A DNA stretch of 64,000 nt from Clarkia xantiana subsp. parviflora (lineage: Eukaryota; Streptophyta; Magnoliopsida; Myrtales; Onagraceae). Shown here piece by piece: positions 1 through 12,000 of the stretch (positions are counted from its first letter, which is position 1; the number at the start of each line of letters is the position of its first letter). The DNA lies in contig JAPTYO010000001.1 in NCBI GenBank assembly GCA_036873135.1, positions 44,602,774 through 44,666,773 on the forward strand, written 5' to 3'. The notes below the pieces were generated by a model that was not told where the DNA came from, made no database searches, and worked only from the letters and a program-made list of their open reading frames with translations. A program made the position numbers and the translations under genes.

Positions 1-424
1 GATACTAAAAACATCCTATATAGATGCTTCCTATTGTTGTTCAATGATTTGAACTTCATATGTATGTTACATTGTTATTTATGGATTATGGAGCTCTAAA
101 ACTTATTAGATCAGAATTTTTATCATCATCTAGGTAAGTTCTATATTCATGTAGTGGTTTAGCGCTTCATGTATCTCGATTCAAATCCTGCCCGAATTCA
201 TGTAAATGAATAAACATTCATAGTCTGCACTTTACATCTGCTAGTGGGTTTATTCTAGTCTCTGTCCATTATGACACCAGTTTTTTTAGTACACAGCAAA
301 GCCCTAGCCAATATAATGACAAGATCTTCAACTGTCTTCTTGAATAATTAGCCATAAAAGGAAAAGACAGCAAAAAGAGAAATTTGCTAAATTAAGGCGA
401 TGCTGCGAAAATTAGAAAATGTAC

Positions 425-609
425 CTGTCGCCACTGCAGAAGTCGTAGAGACGGCCACGGCTGGAGAAGACGAGGAGGGCGAGCTCGACATCGCAGAGAA
501 CAGAGAGTTCTCGAGCTTTCTTGATCAGACCGGAGCGGCGTTTGGAGAAAGTGACCTGCCGGCTACTCTTATCCTCGATTCGCTTCATCTCCATCTTCCG
601 CCGCCCCAT
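425..609 (-). CDS. FLC-clade MADS-box transcription factor, exon 1 (partial gene)
   Basis: This exon encodes the DNA-binding MADS domain of a type II (MIKC) factor; such proteins dimerise and bind CArG boxes in the nucleus. The start ATG is at 609-607. The 61 complete residues begin [18 protein letters not shown] and include [34 protein letters not shown] and a final FCSGD. The [15 protein letters not shown] and CSGD signatures resemble FLC/MAF-like proteins more than AP1, SOC1 or AGAMOUS types. The exon ends in CAG at 425 with donor GT at 424-423, giving 185 coding bases, the usual size for MIKC exon 1. The K-box and C-terminal exons must lie left of the window, so positions 1-424 are the start of intron 1. 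In Arabidopsis FLC, intron 1 is a regulatory intron. In that species FLC represses flowering; the same role here is inferred. The exact clade needs the missing exons. Confidence 0.85.
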
Positions 610-800
610 CTCTCTTTTGTCTATCCTCGAGTCACTGCCGTTTCGCCTTCTACTCGGTCTCTATCGCACTCCACAGTTGGAGAGAGAGAGAGAGGGGAAG
701 GAAACAGAGATGCAAACAACCACGTGTTTTTTCTTTTGTTTTTCTATTATTATTATTATTGCCGCAAAACCCGCAAAACATAATGTTTATTGAGATTACT
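610..800 (-). promoter_or_regulatory. Leader and proximal promoter of the MADS-box gene
   Basis: Immediately upstream of the MADS ATG, on the minus strand, is a pyrimidine-rich stretch; on the plus strand it appears as a GA run at about 678-697. CT-rich tracts like this are common in plant 5' leaders. No TATA box could be fixed with confidence. Confidence 0.4.
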
Positions 801-1107
801 TTAAACTAACTAACGTGTTCATTCAACGTTGGTTCGTAAAGGCTGATATAATATAAAATATAGTGCTAGATTGCGTTATTCGGTACTACTGTAGTAAGAA
901 AATTATTAAGCTTTATATTATTATTAGAATTTAAAGATACGTTTTGACCCTATGGCTTGACGACTCTATAAGTATGATGGGTCACAACCGTCGGGAGCAA
1001 TGATAACGATCGAACTTTGAAAATACAATCATTTTCGGGTAATCTGCATAAACTTACTCAGTAACCACAAAACGACTAATTAACCAACAATGATGGGTAG
1101 CAGAATG
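801..1107. other. AT-rich intergenic DNA
   Basis: No gene or clear repeat is seen here. It separates the MADS promoter from the degenerate 29-bp tandem repeat. Confidence 0.5.
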
Positions 1108-1450
1108 TTTACCATACACCAGTTAGCAACACAGTTGTCATTAAGACACAAGCTCACAACCTATTTGTTAGCACACGTTAGTCGGTGACTTGCTTGTCAT
1201 TATACAGCTGACGATCTGATACTAATTAGCGACTTGTTTGTCATCAAACACTAGCTAGCGACTTACTTGTTATAACATATACTAGATGGCGATCTGACAC
1301 TAGTTGGTGACTTGCTTGTCTTCATACACCAACCGACAACCTGTTTGTCATAAGACACCAGCTAGCGATATACTTGTCACCCAATACCAACTGACAACCT
1401 GCTTATCATCAAACAACTGATAACGATCTACTTGTTATCATGAGTCATTA
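1108..1450. repeat. Degenerate 29-bp tandem repeat, about ten copies
   Basis: Successive units share a pattern close to GACTTGTTTGTCATCAAACA followed by CTAGCTAGC. Well-aligned 29-bp units begin near 1230, 1258, 1306, 1335, 1364 and 1393. At least two partial units are shortened. Divergence is high, so the array is old. A TATA-like CTATAAATAG follows at about 1529, so the array may be inside a decayed LTR, but no matching second LTR was found. Confidence 0.65.
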
Positions 1451-2870
1451 TTGTCAACCAACGGTAAGCCTGCAGCCGCTGCCCTCCATGCCAATTACAA
1501 GCATGGAGTCACTGCCCAAGGGATTGTACTATAAATAGTAAAGTCATTACTTTCATTAATAAATTACCACTTCTAAAAATACTATACTAATTAGTTCGTC
1601 GGAGAGAACGTGAGATAAACAACCAAATTTCTTTATTATGCGTGTTAGTTGGAGCTAAGGAGGAATCCAAACTTTTCTGATTCAAAAAAAAAAATATATA
1701 TAACAAAGGTACCAATATGTTCGATTAGAAATTTATATAGTCAATTTTAAAAAATTAATTTTCGGATAGCGATTTGGTTATTAACTCTAATATATATATA
1801 ATTTTGCTCATATAGTCATAGTTAAAAAAATTATCAACAGTGAAAATGAAGTAAGGGCTCAACATTTGACCAAATCAACACTTAACATTCACTCAATTAC
1901 AGATTAACATCTGAACTTTAATTTATATAAAATGGTTACTTCTTTCAAGTATCGAATTAATTTGTACATCAGTTTTAGTTTATGTTAAATTGGACAAAAA
2001 ATGAGTATATTCTGATCATGTAATGTATATTGATGGGTATTTGAAATAGATAAATTGAAAACATTGGATTGAAATCATCTAATTGAACTTTCAATTGAAA
2101 AACACATTTGAAATTGGGAGAAACCAAATAAAACTCCCAATTTATGGCATTTTCAATTCTTTCAATCCACTCTCTAATTTATTAGGTATACATAAAAAGA
2201 CCTCATGTTGCTAAAACAGTCTCATTTTTTACGTAAATTTTGACAAATGTAGCAATTTTTAAAAATTAAAAGTTTAGATATTCAATTTTAAAAAATTAAA
2301 ATTATAATAACAATTTAAATGAATTAATACAGGAAGCGATTTAATTATCAACCCAATAAAGAAAGACCACTTATGCACTTAATTTGTGATTATATTCAAC
2401 TAATAATTCAGTTTTTTTTAATAGATAAAACTGATACACGTGTTAATGGAAGTAAATTTTTTTTTTTTTTTTTTATCGTTTATGGAAGTAACTTAGGTTG
2501 CAGACAAGTTTGCGGAGGATGTGGTCACTATAGATGTTAGTATGTTACCGTCATCTCAACCAAAAAAACGTATCCTCTCAGTTCCAAACAATTTGAATAC
2601 AATGCTAGTTTTATCCGATTTGTTAGAAATATAATAGATAAGACTATTATTATATGTATTTTATAAACAACGATTGACAGACCAATTTTTTTTTTCTTAT
2701 TAGTTCTAAATAACAACCGTTTTTTTTTTTTCCAGAAAAACGGCCGATTATTTTTTCCAGAATAAAAGAGAAAATAAAGGCTGTTTATACTTTCTATATA
2801 TGATAAAGGACACGTGTCATTGATCCATCAGTAAAGCAGAGTCTGGAACAAAATCCTGCGGCAGAGGATG
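1451..2870. other. AT-rich intergenic DNA, no gene seen
   Basis: The stretch has many homopolymer runs and no open frame of coding character. Positions 1500-1680 (TATA-like box, then sequence resembling a retrotransposon leader) may be LTR debris. Nothing else is supportable. Confidence 0.4.
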
Positions 2871-3211
2871 TTAGAGCATCCACAATGCAAGAAAAAAATG
2901 AAGGACAACTCCTCCATGTGGCAAGATGGGTTGTCCATTTGCATTGGAGATTGACAAATTTTTTTGTCCAATCTCTCCAAGGAGGATTCACTCTCACATC
3001 CCATCATTAATATTGTGAGAGAGTATAGTAGAAAAAAGTGTTAATTTTATTATTATTTAAAAGAATATGTAGGTCCAAGTTGGTAGACACCATTGAAGTA
3101 GTAATAGACAACTTCAAGACAACTTTTTTATTTTATTATATATTGATTATGTGGCACTTATGTGACATAAAGTGGGATAGAAGTTGGGGTTGTGCATTGT
3201 GGATGCTCTTA
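2871..3211. mobile_element. PIF/Harbinger (Tourist-like) MITE with TTA target duplication
   Basis: The 335-bp element at 2874-3208 begins GAGCATCCACAATGCA and ends with the exact reverse complement TGCATTGTGGATGCTC. It is flanked by TTA on both sides (2871-2873 and 3209-3211). A 16-bp perfect terminal inverted repeat with a 3-bp TTA duplication is diagnostic of non-autonomous PIF/Harbinger elements. It has no transposase frame. Confidence 0.85.
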
Positions 3212-3706
3212 GACGCTAGAGTTAATTTAATGTGCGACATAAAGATTCTTCCCGAAATGAAGCACGAGTATCACATGAACATAGAAATTGATGCGGACTC
3301 GTATCTCATATATAAACTCATTCATTTCGAAAACAATTCAATACTAATGAATGAGTAATGAATTATAAGTATTAAAAATATGAAATAGAACAATAAAACT
3401 CATAGATCCTTAATATTTAAAAAAATAAAAATTAAATAGGAGTTATAGTTATGATTTACTCGAGACAACATGAATTTGTTCATGATGTTTGTGACCGGTA
3501 CCACCGACTCTAAATGCAAATATTCGAATTTAAGTTGTCAACGAATCACGGGTATCAATCGAATTTAAGTTGTCAACGAATTTAGTTAGCTCGGAAGTCT
3601 AAAGTGTTGCATAATCACTTTAATCATCCATTTTGACGAAAAATAATCATGTGTTTAATATGCGATTTCAAATGGACAAAAATGCACATGTCTTCTTCCT
3701 CATGTG
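3212..3706. other. Intergenic DNA with a short direct repeat
   Basis: No gene is recognised. A short direct duplication of TCGAATTTAAGTTGTCAACG occurs at about 3526 and 3560. The block ends where the copia LTR begins. Confidence 0.4.
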
Positions 3707-4057
3707 TGAGAAAATCACTCAGAAAAGGTACAAGAAACTCAGAATCGCCATAGGAGGGCAAAACCCTAGCAGAGGAAAATAAGCAAAAGAAGAAGACAGA
3801 AAGTCGTGGGATCTTTAGACTGAGTTCCTTCACTTGGTCAGTCCTCCACCACAACCCCAAGAGACTAATATATTGTGTTCAAAAATACACAACCAAAAAT
3901 AAAGAAGGAACCCAACCGGCCAAGTCCAAGAAAAACAAACGAAGCCCAATAACCAAACACACGGGCCGAGCTTAAAACAAAAACAACCCAAGACAAATAG
4001 AACAAAGCTCCAATGGTTCAAGCTTGAAGTCCAAAACTTGGAGCCCAAATCTTCACA
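3707..4057 (-). mobile_element. Ty1/copia LTR (3' LTR in minus orientation)
   Basis: On the minus strand this 351-bp block begins TGTGAAGATTTGG and ends GATTTTCTCA. A polypurine tract (GAGGGGGAG) lies immediately upstream at 4058-4066. Its boundaries are confirmed by an inverted copy at 6601-6897 that ends at the same base and is followed by a primer-binding site. TG...CA termini and the polypurine tract identify it as a 3' LTR. Confidence 0.8.
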
Positions 4058-6600
4058 CTCCCCCTCAAGCTTGGACCACTTTAGTATCTTCACCCTCAAG
4101 TAACTCCCCCTGTCTATGGAACAAGTTTTTCATCCCCAGCAATCCTGAAAGATAAGAAAGTTGTTCCCTCACAAAGACTTTGTAAACAAGTCAGCTAACT
4201 GATTATTAGTCTTCACATAGCTAAAACTAATAATCCCATCCAACAATTTTTCTCTAATAACATGACAATCAATCTCAATATGTTTCGTCCTCTCATGAAA
4301 GACTGGGTTGGTTGCAATTTGTATTGCTGCTTTGTTATCACAGTGCAATACAGTTGCATCCTTCTGAAAAACACCCAACTCATTCAAGAGACTACGAAGC
4401 CAAATAACTTCCTTTAAAAGCTCACAAATACTTATATACTCTGCTTCAGTAGAAGATGTTGAAACAGTAGTCTGTTTCTTTACCTTCCATGAAACAAGAG
4501 ATTCACCCAACAAAACAGCATAACCAGAAACTGATCTCCTAGTCTCAGTACAGCCACCCCAATCAGAGTCACAAAAACCAGAAAGAGTTGTACCAGACTT
4601 GGAACTCAAAAAAATACCCTTACCAGGTTCCTTTTTAACAAACCTGACAACTCTCAAAGCTGCATCCCAATGGGACCTCTTGGGCTCTTACATATACTGA
4701 CTAAGATGTCTAACAGCATATGAGATGTCAGGTCTAGTAATTGTAAGGTAGAGCAACTTCCCTATCAGTCTCTTATAAGAGAGCACATCATCTAGGGGTT
4801 TATCCAATTTATTCAGATTCAGATGCTTATCATAAAAAAGTACTGGTCAATTTGGCATTAACTTCCATAGGGGTATTAGCAATCTTACCACCTGACAGAC
4901 CAACAGTGGATATCAGCTCCAAGGCATATTTTCTCTGGGACATCACTATTCCACTAGAATTCTTGCCAACTCAATGCCTAAAAAATATCTTAATTCTCCA
5001 AGATCATCTTAAAATTTGACTGCAAAACAGCTTTCAGATCAGATATAAGAACAGAACTATTTCCAGTGATAAGCAAATCATCAACATAAACCAGAAGAAT
5101 AACAATTTGATCACCATTTTGCTTGGTAAACAAGGAATAATCAAGTTTAGATCTATTGAAACCAGCTTTAATCAAGGAGTCACTAAGCTTGATATTCCAT
5201 TGTCTACTAGCTTGCTTAAGGCCATAGAGGGATTTATGTAATCGACAAACCAAATTTTCATTCCCCCCTGATTAGTAAATCCCTCTGGCAGAGTCATGTA
5301 CACCTCCTCATCTAAATCCCCTTGCAAAAACGCATTATAAACATCCATTTGATAAAGGGGCCATGAAAAAATAGAGGCAAGAGAGAGTACTACTCTGACA
5401 GTGTTCATCCTAACCACAGGTGAAAAAGTTTCATAATAATCAATCCCAAACTTTTGTTTATAGCCCTTAGCAACCAGTCGAGCCTTATACCTTTCTAGAG
5501 TCCCATCTGACTTGTATTTGAGTTTATAAACCCATCTACAGCCAATTGGGACCTTACCTGAGGGAAGTGGAACTAAATCCAAGTCCCATTTTCTTCTAAA
5601 GCTGATATCCCCTCCTTCATTGCACTGACCCATGAAGGATCAGCAGCTGCCTCAGAATAACAAGTAGGCTCTACCAACTCAGAAAAAGAGGTTAGAAAAT
5701 TCTGATAAGATTTTGATATATTGCAATAAGAGATATAATTCTCAATGGGATAGGGAGTAGAAGCATTTCCCATTACAAAATCTTTACTCCAGATTGGAGG
5801 TCTAACAGTTCTGCCATGTCTAGTCACTGTTCTATCAACAACAGGAGCATCAATATTGTCATCAGAAGTATTAGGCACATCATCATGTGACTCTACATCA
5901 GAGGTGTTAACCTCATCATCTGCAGGGGACAAAGGGACAATCTCTCTACCACCATCATAATGTTCCTCAACATCAATAGCAACATCAGACTCAATAGGAT
6001 TTTCAAAACTAGTATAAAGATTAGAGTCATCATTTGAAGGGTAATCAAAGAAAACTGGCATCTGATCAGGTTTGCTTTTCTCAAAAGAGAATATTGTCTC
6101 ATGAAATTTAACATCTCTTCTTATGAAAAACTTATTATTTTCTAAATCATAGAGTCTATATCCCTTTTGCACCTCAGAATAACCCATAAAAACAGATTGT
6201 GTGGCCGTAGAAGCAAACTTGTCAGTCACCAAGAGTTTCTTTGCAAAACATAGACATCCAAAAACCTTAAGATGGGCAACTACAGGTTTCTTGCCACTCA
6301 AGACTTCTAGGGGAGACTTGCCATTTAAAACTTTGGTTGGCATTAAATTGATAAGATAGCAAGCAGTTAAGATACATTCACCCCAGAATATATTAGGAAT
6401 AGAACCCTGTAATTTAAGGGCCCTAACAATTTCAAGAAGATGTCTATGTTTGCGTTCTACCCTACCATTCTGTTGAGGAGTATTGGGACAACTGCTTTGA
6501 TGAATGATGCCTTTCTCACTAAAGAAAAGTTTAATATGATCATTGAAAAACTTTCCTCTATTGTCAGATCGAAAACACTTAATAGTTCTAGAAAACTGAT
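4058..6600 (-). pseudogene. Broken Ty1/copia polyprotein (integrase, reverse transcriptase, RNase H)
   Basis: On the minus strand, reading from 6600 downward, the order is copia-type. First is the end of the integrase core with TPQQNGRVERKHR (about 6470-6440) and the conserved VFGCLCFAKK segment (5573-6343). Next is reverse transcriptase (5633-4990) with [30 protein letters not shown], and the catalytic [10 protein letters not shown]. Last is RNase H (4657-4169) with DSDWGGC, STSSTEAEY and HIDC-type motifs, ending LADLFTKSL. The frame is interrupted at least three times, so no full polyprotein can be made. Gag, protease and the N-terminal half of integrase are absent; the sequence switches at about 6600 into an inverted LTR. 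Confidence 0.85.
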
Positions 6601-6909
6601 TTTCTATTTGTCTTGGGTTGTTTTTGTTTTAAGCTCCGCCCGTGTGTTTGGTTATTGGGCTTCGTTTGTTTTTCTTGGACTTGGCCGGTTGGGTTCCTTC
6701 TTTATTTTTGGTTGTGTATTTTTTAACACAATATATTAGTCTCTTAGGGTTGTGGTGGAGGACTGACCAAGTGAAGGAACTCAGTCTAAAGATCCCACGA
6801 CTTTCTGTCTTCTTCATTCGCTTATTTTTCTCTGCTAGGGTTTTGCCCTCCTATGGCGATTCTGAGTTTCTTGTACCTTTCCTGAGTGATTTTCTCATGG
6901 TATCAGAGC
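6601..6909 (+). mobile_element. Inverted partial copia LTR followed by primer-binding site
   Basis: Positions 6601-6897 are the reverse complement of most of the 3707-4057 LTR, missing about its first 55 bases. They end in the same TTTCTCA. Directly after is TGGTATCAGAGC (6898-6909), complementary to the 3' end of initiator tRNA-Met, the standard copia primer-binding site. This is therefore a 5' LTR plus primer site on the plus strand, facing away from the minus-strand pol remnant. Confidence 0.8.
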
Positions 6910-7450
6910 CAGAGCCCGGTTCCGATTATTAGCGGTGTGTGGGTTTGTGTCCCTTTGTTGGCTCCACGTACCATATTTGGGTCTGGATTGGGCCTGGGCG
7001 TGAGAGTGGGGTTTGTTAAAAATTAGTCCCAACCCGTTCGGATTTGAAAGCCGGTGCCTTAGTTAGAGTCCTCATGGTGCGGGGGTGTGTTGAATATCAC
7101 CATGAGATGGTGTCCCACACCGTGTGGGTTAGTACGTTAGAGCAACTATATAAGCAAGTGGGTTACCTCCTCCTATCACCAATTGGTTTTAGGATGGAAC
7201 CCCATTTGTGGAAATGGTTGCTCTATGTTGGCCCGTTGGGTTTGACTCGCCCAATGTGGAATTTAAGAATGTGGCCCATCCTCCTCCGACAACTCCTCAT
7301 TCTCCGAAGACAACAACGAATCATCATCTTCCTCCCTCCTCTTCTTCCCCTCATTCTCCTCCTCTAATGGCTCTTCCTCCTACCTCCGCCTCCTTCGATT
7401 CCACGAACCTAATTAATTCTTTAAAGCGAAGAAAAATTCAAGCTTCATGA
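6910..7450 (+). other. Retroelement leader and LTR-like debris
   Basis: The sequence after the primer-binding site soon meets a purine-rich GGGCGTGAGAGTGGGG tract (about 6988-7015). Then, near 7088, a TGTTGAATATC start is followed by text typical of short plant LTRs. Open frames at 7044-7450 are low-complexity (Pro/Ser/Thr or Leu rich) and probably not genes. A truncated gag start cannot be excluded. Confidence 0.35.
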
Positions 7451-8530
7451 GATTCGGGATGTCCCTAGGATATAACTACGACTTGTGTCGAAAATGACAA
7501 AATAACTGATCTCCATGTGTGTTAGGTTTGGAGATTGTCAACCATCGACGGAATTCTGCCTCTCAAAAAGTTCCCGGAGAAGCTCTTATTAAACGTGCCG
7601 AGAAATACCAAACTCTATGCGCCGTTGGAAAATGAGAATCTTCGTCTTCCTTATCATATTCGTCTCCCAACGATGAATTCTTCACCTAGATTTTCAATGT
7701 ATGCAGTTATTCATTCTTTATCGGACGTAATACAACACCAATGCATTAAAGTTATTCAATTATTTTATTTTAACGTCAGTACATAATTGGGCATATGTGG
7801 TTTGTTTAAGAATGGCTGGAAATCAAATATTCCACATCCCCATACCATCAAACCTGAAAAGTTCAGTTACAATCTGGAAGGATTAGATGTGCAGGCTACT
7901 GGAACAACACAATATTCTATACTGTATCTGACTGGATGCAGAACCAACGTTTTCAAAGTTACTGGATCTTGAAAAGGCAAGGTGACCGATTTTTGGTCTA
8001 ACTAGTTCGAACTAATTCGACCGGTTTCAGCACAAAAAAAAAAACTAAATCTTCATTTCTTAATCTTTAGGGCCAGTCCAGTCCTACTTTTTTTACTATG
8101 CGAACGGATTCAACATAGACTTACCTTCATGGGCTAAGAGTAATTTATTATTATGGGCTAAGACTAAGTTATTATCATATCTCAAGACTAGAAGTATTGA
8201 GCTACATTAGAAAATTTAGGCCTACTTGTGGAAGTGTTCTAGTATAGAAAGTTCTAGGACCTAGGTAGTTTCTAAAGAATTTCTAGTGATTTCTTAGTCT
8301 AGAGTTTTCCTTAGATCTAGAGAATTCTATAGCTCCCTATAAATAGGAGTTGAGTCATTTATAGAAAAAGCAAGAAAAAAAAAATCACCACAACACCAAC
8401 CACCACTACAAAGTGTAAGTCTCCAAGATATCATATTTAGAGTAAGAGAGTTATATATATATATATACACGAGTTCTTCTATTATTTGGTGAAGTACGAT
8501 TTTAGGCAAGTGCAAATTGACACTTCGTTA
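7451..8530. other. Intergenic DNA with possible LTR relic
   Basis: Small open frames (7535-7786, 7787-7972) match no family I recognise. At 8220-8345, repeated TTCTAG-type words precede CTATAAATAGG (about 8337-8347), a composition often seen around copia LTR promoters; no second LTR was found. Confidence 0.25.
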
Positions 8531-8894
8531 TTTTTACATAACCTAGCCCAATTTTCACTCGTTGAACCAAGTTTATTGTATATTCTGATATTTTATTAAA
8601 ACGGAACCGTTGTGGGACCGGTTCACGATCTGATTCTATTTTCAAAATATTTTTATTTTCAAAACATTAGCGTCCACAATTACAATTTTCCTTTAATTAA
8701 TGAAGCCGTACTGAATACAGTTTTTAAATTTATAAATAACTACATAATCATCTGTGACTGCGAGGAAAGTTTTCAAATACGTCTAATTAACTAATTAGTG
8801 AATCGCATACGTATGCAGAATTTTTAATTGCAGATGCCAACACAACCCGATTGAGACCCAGCTAAATAAATTAATTAAAGCAACAAATCATCCA

Positions 8895-8902
8895 TATAAA
8901 TA
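8895..8902 (+). promoter_or_regulatory. Probable TATA box of the BBE-like gene
   Basis: TATAAATA lies 116 bases upstream of the BBE-like ATG, a normal spacing for a plant promoter with a short leader. Confidence 0.45.
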
Positions 8903-9017
8903 ATTGTGATGGAGCAACCACTATAATATAAAATAATATTTCATAAAAAAAAAAAAAGTAGAACTATACAATTAATTCTACAAATGTAACAGTAGTAGTC
9001 GAGGATGTGTAAATTAT

Positions 9018-12000
9018 ATGTCAGCAATGGTTAGAAGCTCCTCTCTGTTCATCGTCTTCTTCTTCTCCATTGTTAGCTTTCCTGCTTTCTTCAAATACGA
9101 CGTAGCTTTAGCCGATTCTACCGATCACAACCCTTTATTCCTACAATGTCTAGTTCATCATCTCCATAACCACTCCATCTCTCAAGTTCTTCACACTCCA
9201 TTAACCAACTCCTCATATTCATCCGTCCTCGACGCGTCGATTCAGAACCTGCGATTCCAAACCCCGTCAGCTCCGAAACCCTTCGCTATCGTAACCCCGA
9301 TCGATATCTCTCAAATTCAAACAACGATTTACTGCTCGAACAAACACGGTGTCCACCTTAGGGTTCGGAGCGGGGGCCACGACTACGAGGGTTTGTCCTA
9401 CATGGCGGTACCCGGATCGGAGGGATCATCGGTGCCGTTCGTGATATTGGATTTGGTTAATTTAAGAAAGATTGCGGTGGATGTGGAGAGTGGGAGTGTA
9501 TGGGTGGAGTCAGGTGCGAGTATAGGGGAAGTGTATTATAGGATTGCTGAGAAGAGTAGGAATTTGGGTTTTCCGGCGGGAGTTTGCCCTACGGTGGGCG
9601 TCGGAGGTCACTTTAGCGGCGGAGGGTATGGGATGATGTTGAGGAAATATGGTCTTGCCGCAGATAATATATTTGATGCACTCTTGATTGATGTCAATGG
9701 CAGGTATGTACCTAATAATTAAATTAAGGCTAAAAATTGATTTTATTATAATTAGAGATTTTCTTTGATATTATTAGAACTTTTAAAATTTAGAGTAAGC
9801 AAAATCCGGTTGGACCCAAATTTCACCCAAAAACGGCCTATAAGGTCTCTCTATCATGCTTCTACAAGCATCATGTTTTTTGTAAAAAAATTGTTTTTTT
9901 CTATTGCCGTAAATGTGAGTCCTAGAAAGGAAATTGATATTATTAATAGTATGATGCAAATATTAAGTATAGTTAAAAAAAATTCATACTTTTTTTTTTT
10001 TTACATTTTTAAAATTTTACATATGTTACAATTAAGTCCGGTAATATAATAAAAAAAAAACAAAAGCATGGTGCTCCAAGAACTAGATAGAAAAACCCAT
10101 AAATTTGAAAATAAAATATAGGTACATGAAATTAGTTTTAGTAACCTAGCATTTTTTTGTGTGTAATATGTTTGAGACATATTGTCTTTTTGGTGCATCT
10201 ATTAGCGAAGCCGTTAATTTTAATAGTGGCTACCGACTTGTTATTTTATTCCCTCTAGCATATTCCTATTTTTTTATAATAAGTCTATAAAGATTTTTAA
10301 ATCTGAACCTTGGCTCGATAGACCTAGCCACCTAAGTAACCTCAACTAAGGTTGGATATTTCAACCGGTCCGTATGGACCGGTTTAGAACTGATATGAAA
10401 CTAAGCGGTTTGAAATCGAATCAGTCTTATAATGAATAAACCAGACTAAGAACCGTGATTATACTTCTTCAAAATTGGTTTTTAACTGAGTTTTTTTTTT
10501 TTATTTAATAATTATTTCAAACATTCATTAAAAATGGTCTGGATCGGTTCATAATCAAACCAGAACTTTTTCATTTTTCTTTTACAAAATAGATTCTGGA
10601 TCGATTCCAAACATATAAGTTCTTTTTAAAACAATCGGACACAATTTAAAACATAATTCACTATTGTACCAAAATTGAATAAATAAGTTACAGGCGGTTC
10701 CATGATATCTCTAACCCTAATCAGAGTCGGATTTAACTTTGAGCTCGACTCGAGCTATGTCAATTATAATCTATATATAATATAATTTGGATACCTTATT
10801 TCTTTCCTAATTAGGTAACACTCTAAAAACTTGCCATGTCACCACCAAGACATCTAATTGGTTCATCTCCAGATTTATTCCTTTTTTTTTGCAAAAAAAA
10901 AAAAAAAAAAAAAGTTGACTGTCATTAACTACAAATAAATATGAGAGATTAATTTGAGCTGTTAATATGAGAGATGAATTTGAAACATTTAATTCTAATA
11001 ATAACAATATAATTAAAGCAATTATTGAAAGAAAAAAATTAAAGCAATAGAAACTCTTTCTACGGTTATTAATCCGGTTTAAATCTACTACCCATCAACC
11101 CATTTTCTTTATTTTCTGCATGTATTCTTATTGGTTCTGTCCACTTCGCCGCACGGGAAAATTTTGTCAAAGGATGAGAATGTTTGTTTCTTTAGTTTTT
11201 TTTTAATTTTAATTTTTATGAATACTACTGAACTTGTGCTATTTTTTCAATTTTCATCTAACAAATTAGAGTTTTTCTGTTCTTTTGTATGCTGTAGTTC
11301 CTCAGGTAAACTTGGCTTTTGTTCTCTTTTTATAATGATGGTTGGCTTAAAGAATTAACCTCAAATATCTAATTTAACGCATTTTAAATGATCCCGCATT
11401 CTTAATTAGGTCAAATTAATAGGATGAACCAAAATGTTAGACCGTGAAGATGACATACATGTTCATCAAAATCTTAGAAAGCGCAATCCGACAGAACATC
11501 GACAAATAATGATTATTCTTCCTCATTATTTTCCTTATATTTTAAAACCAATATTAAATTTGAAAATTAAATATATATCATTTAAATTCATTTATATACC
11601 CGTTAAAAATATTTACTATAAGTGGTATAGTCGTAATTAATTACGAAAAACTTTATATATATAAAGCAAAATAAATTGTATTCTTACATTTTTAAAGAAT
11701 TTACTGTATTATTATTATATTATACTTATATGGTTGATCATGGCACAAAAAATAATACTTATACGTTTGATAGTTTTAGAATATTTGTACAGTTACGTGA
11801 CTATTTTTTTTAGCCGAAAGTTACGTGACTATTTAATATTTGCATTTATATTGATATTCTTGAATAGGCGATCACTTAAATTGAATCGTTATTTTAATTT
11901 GAAAGCTAATAAATTATTGTTCAATTTTTTATTATATAAGATAATAATGTAAACATCTATTTAGTTTTTTTAGAAATTCTTAAAAGCGTACTTATTAATT

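Noticed and set aside
400..783. Plus-strand frames of 127 and 90 codons
   Set aside because: They are antisense to the MADS-box exon and its CT-rich leader; no domain of their own.
6440..6932. Plus-strand frames of 96-99 codons
   Set aside because: Partly antisense to copia integrase and partly LTR sequence.
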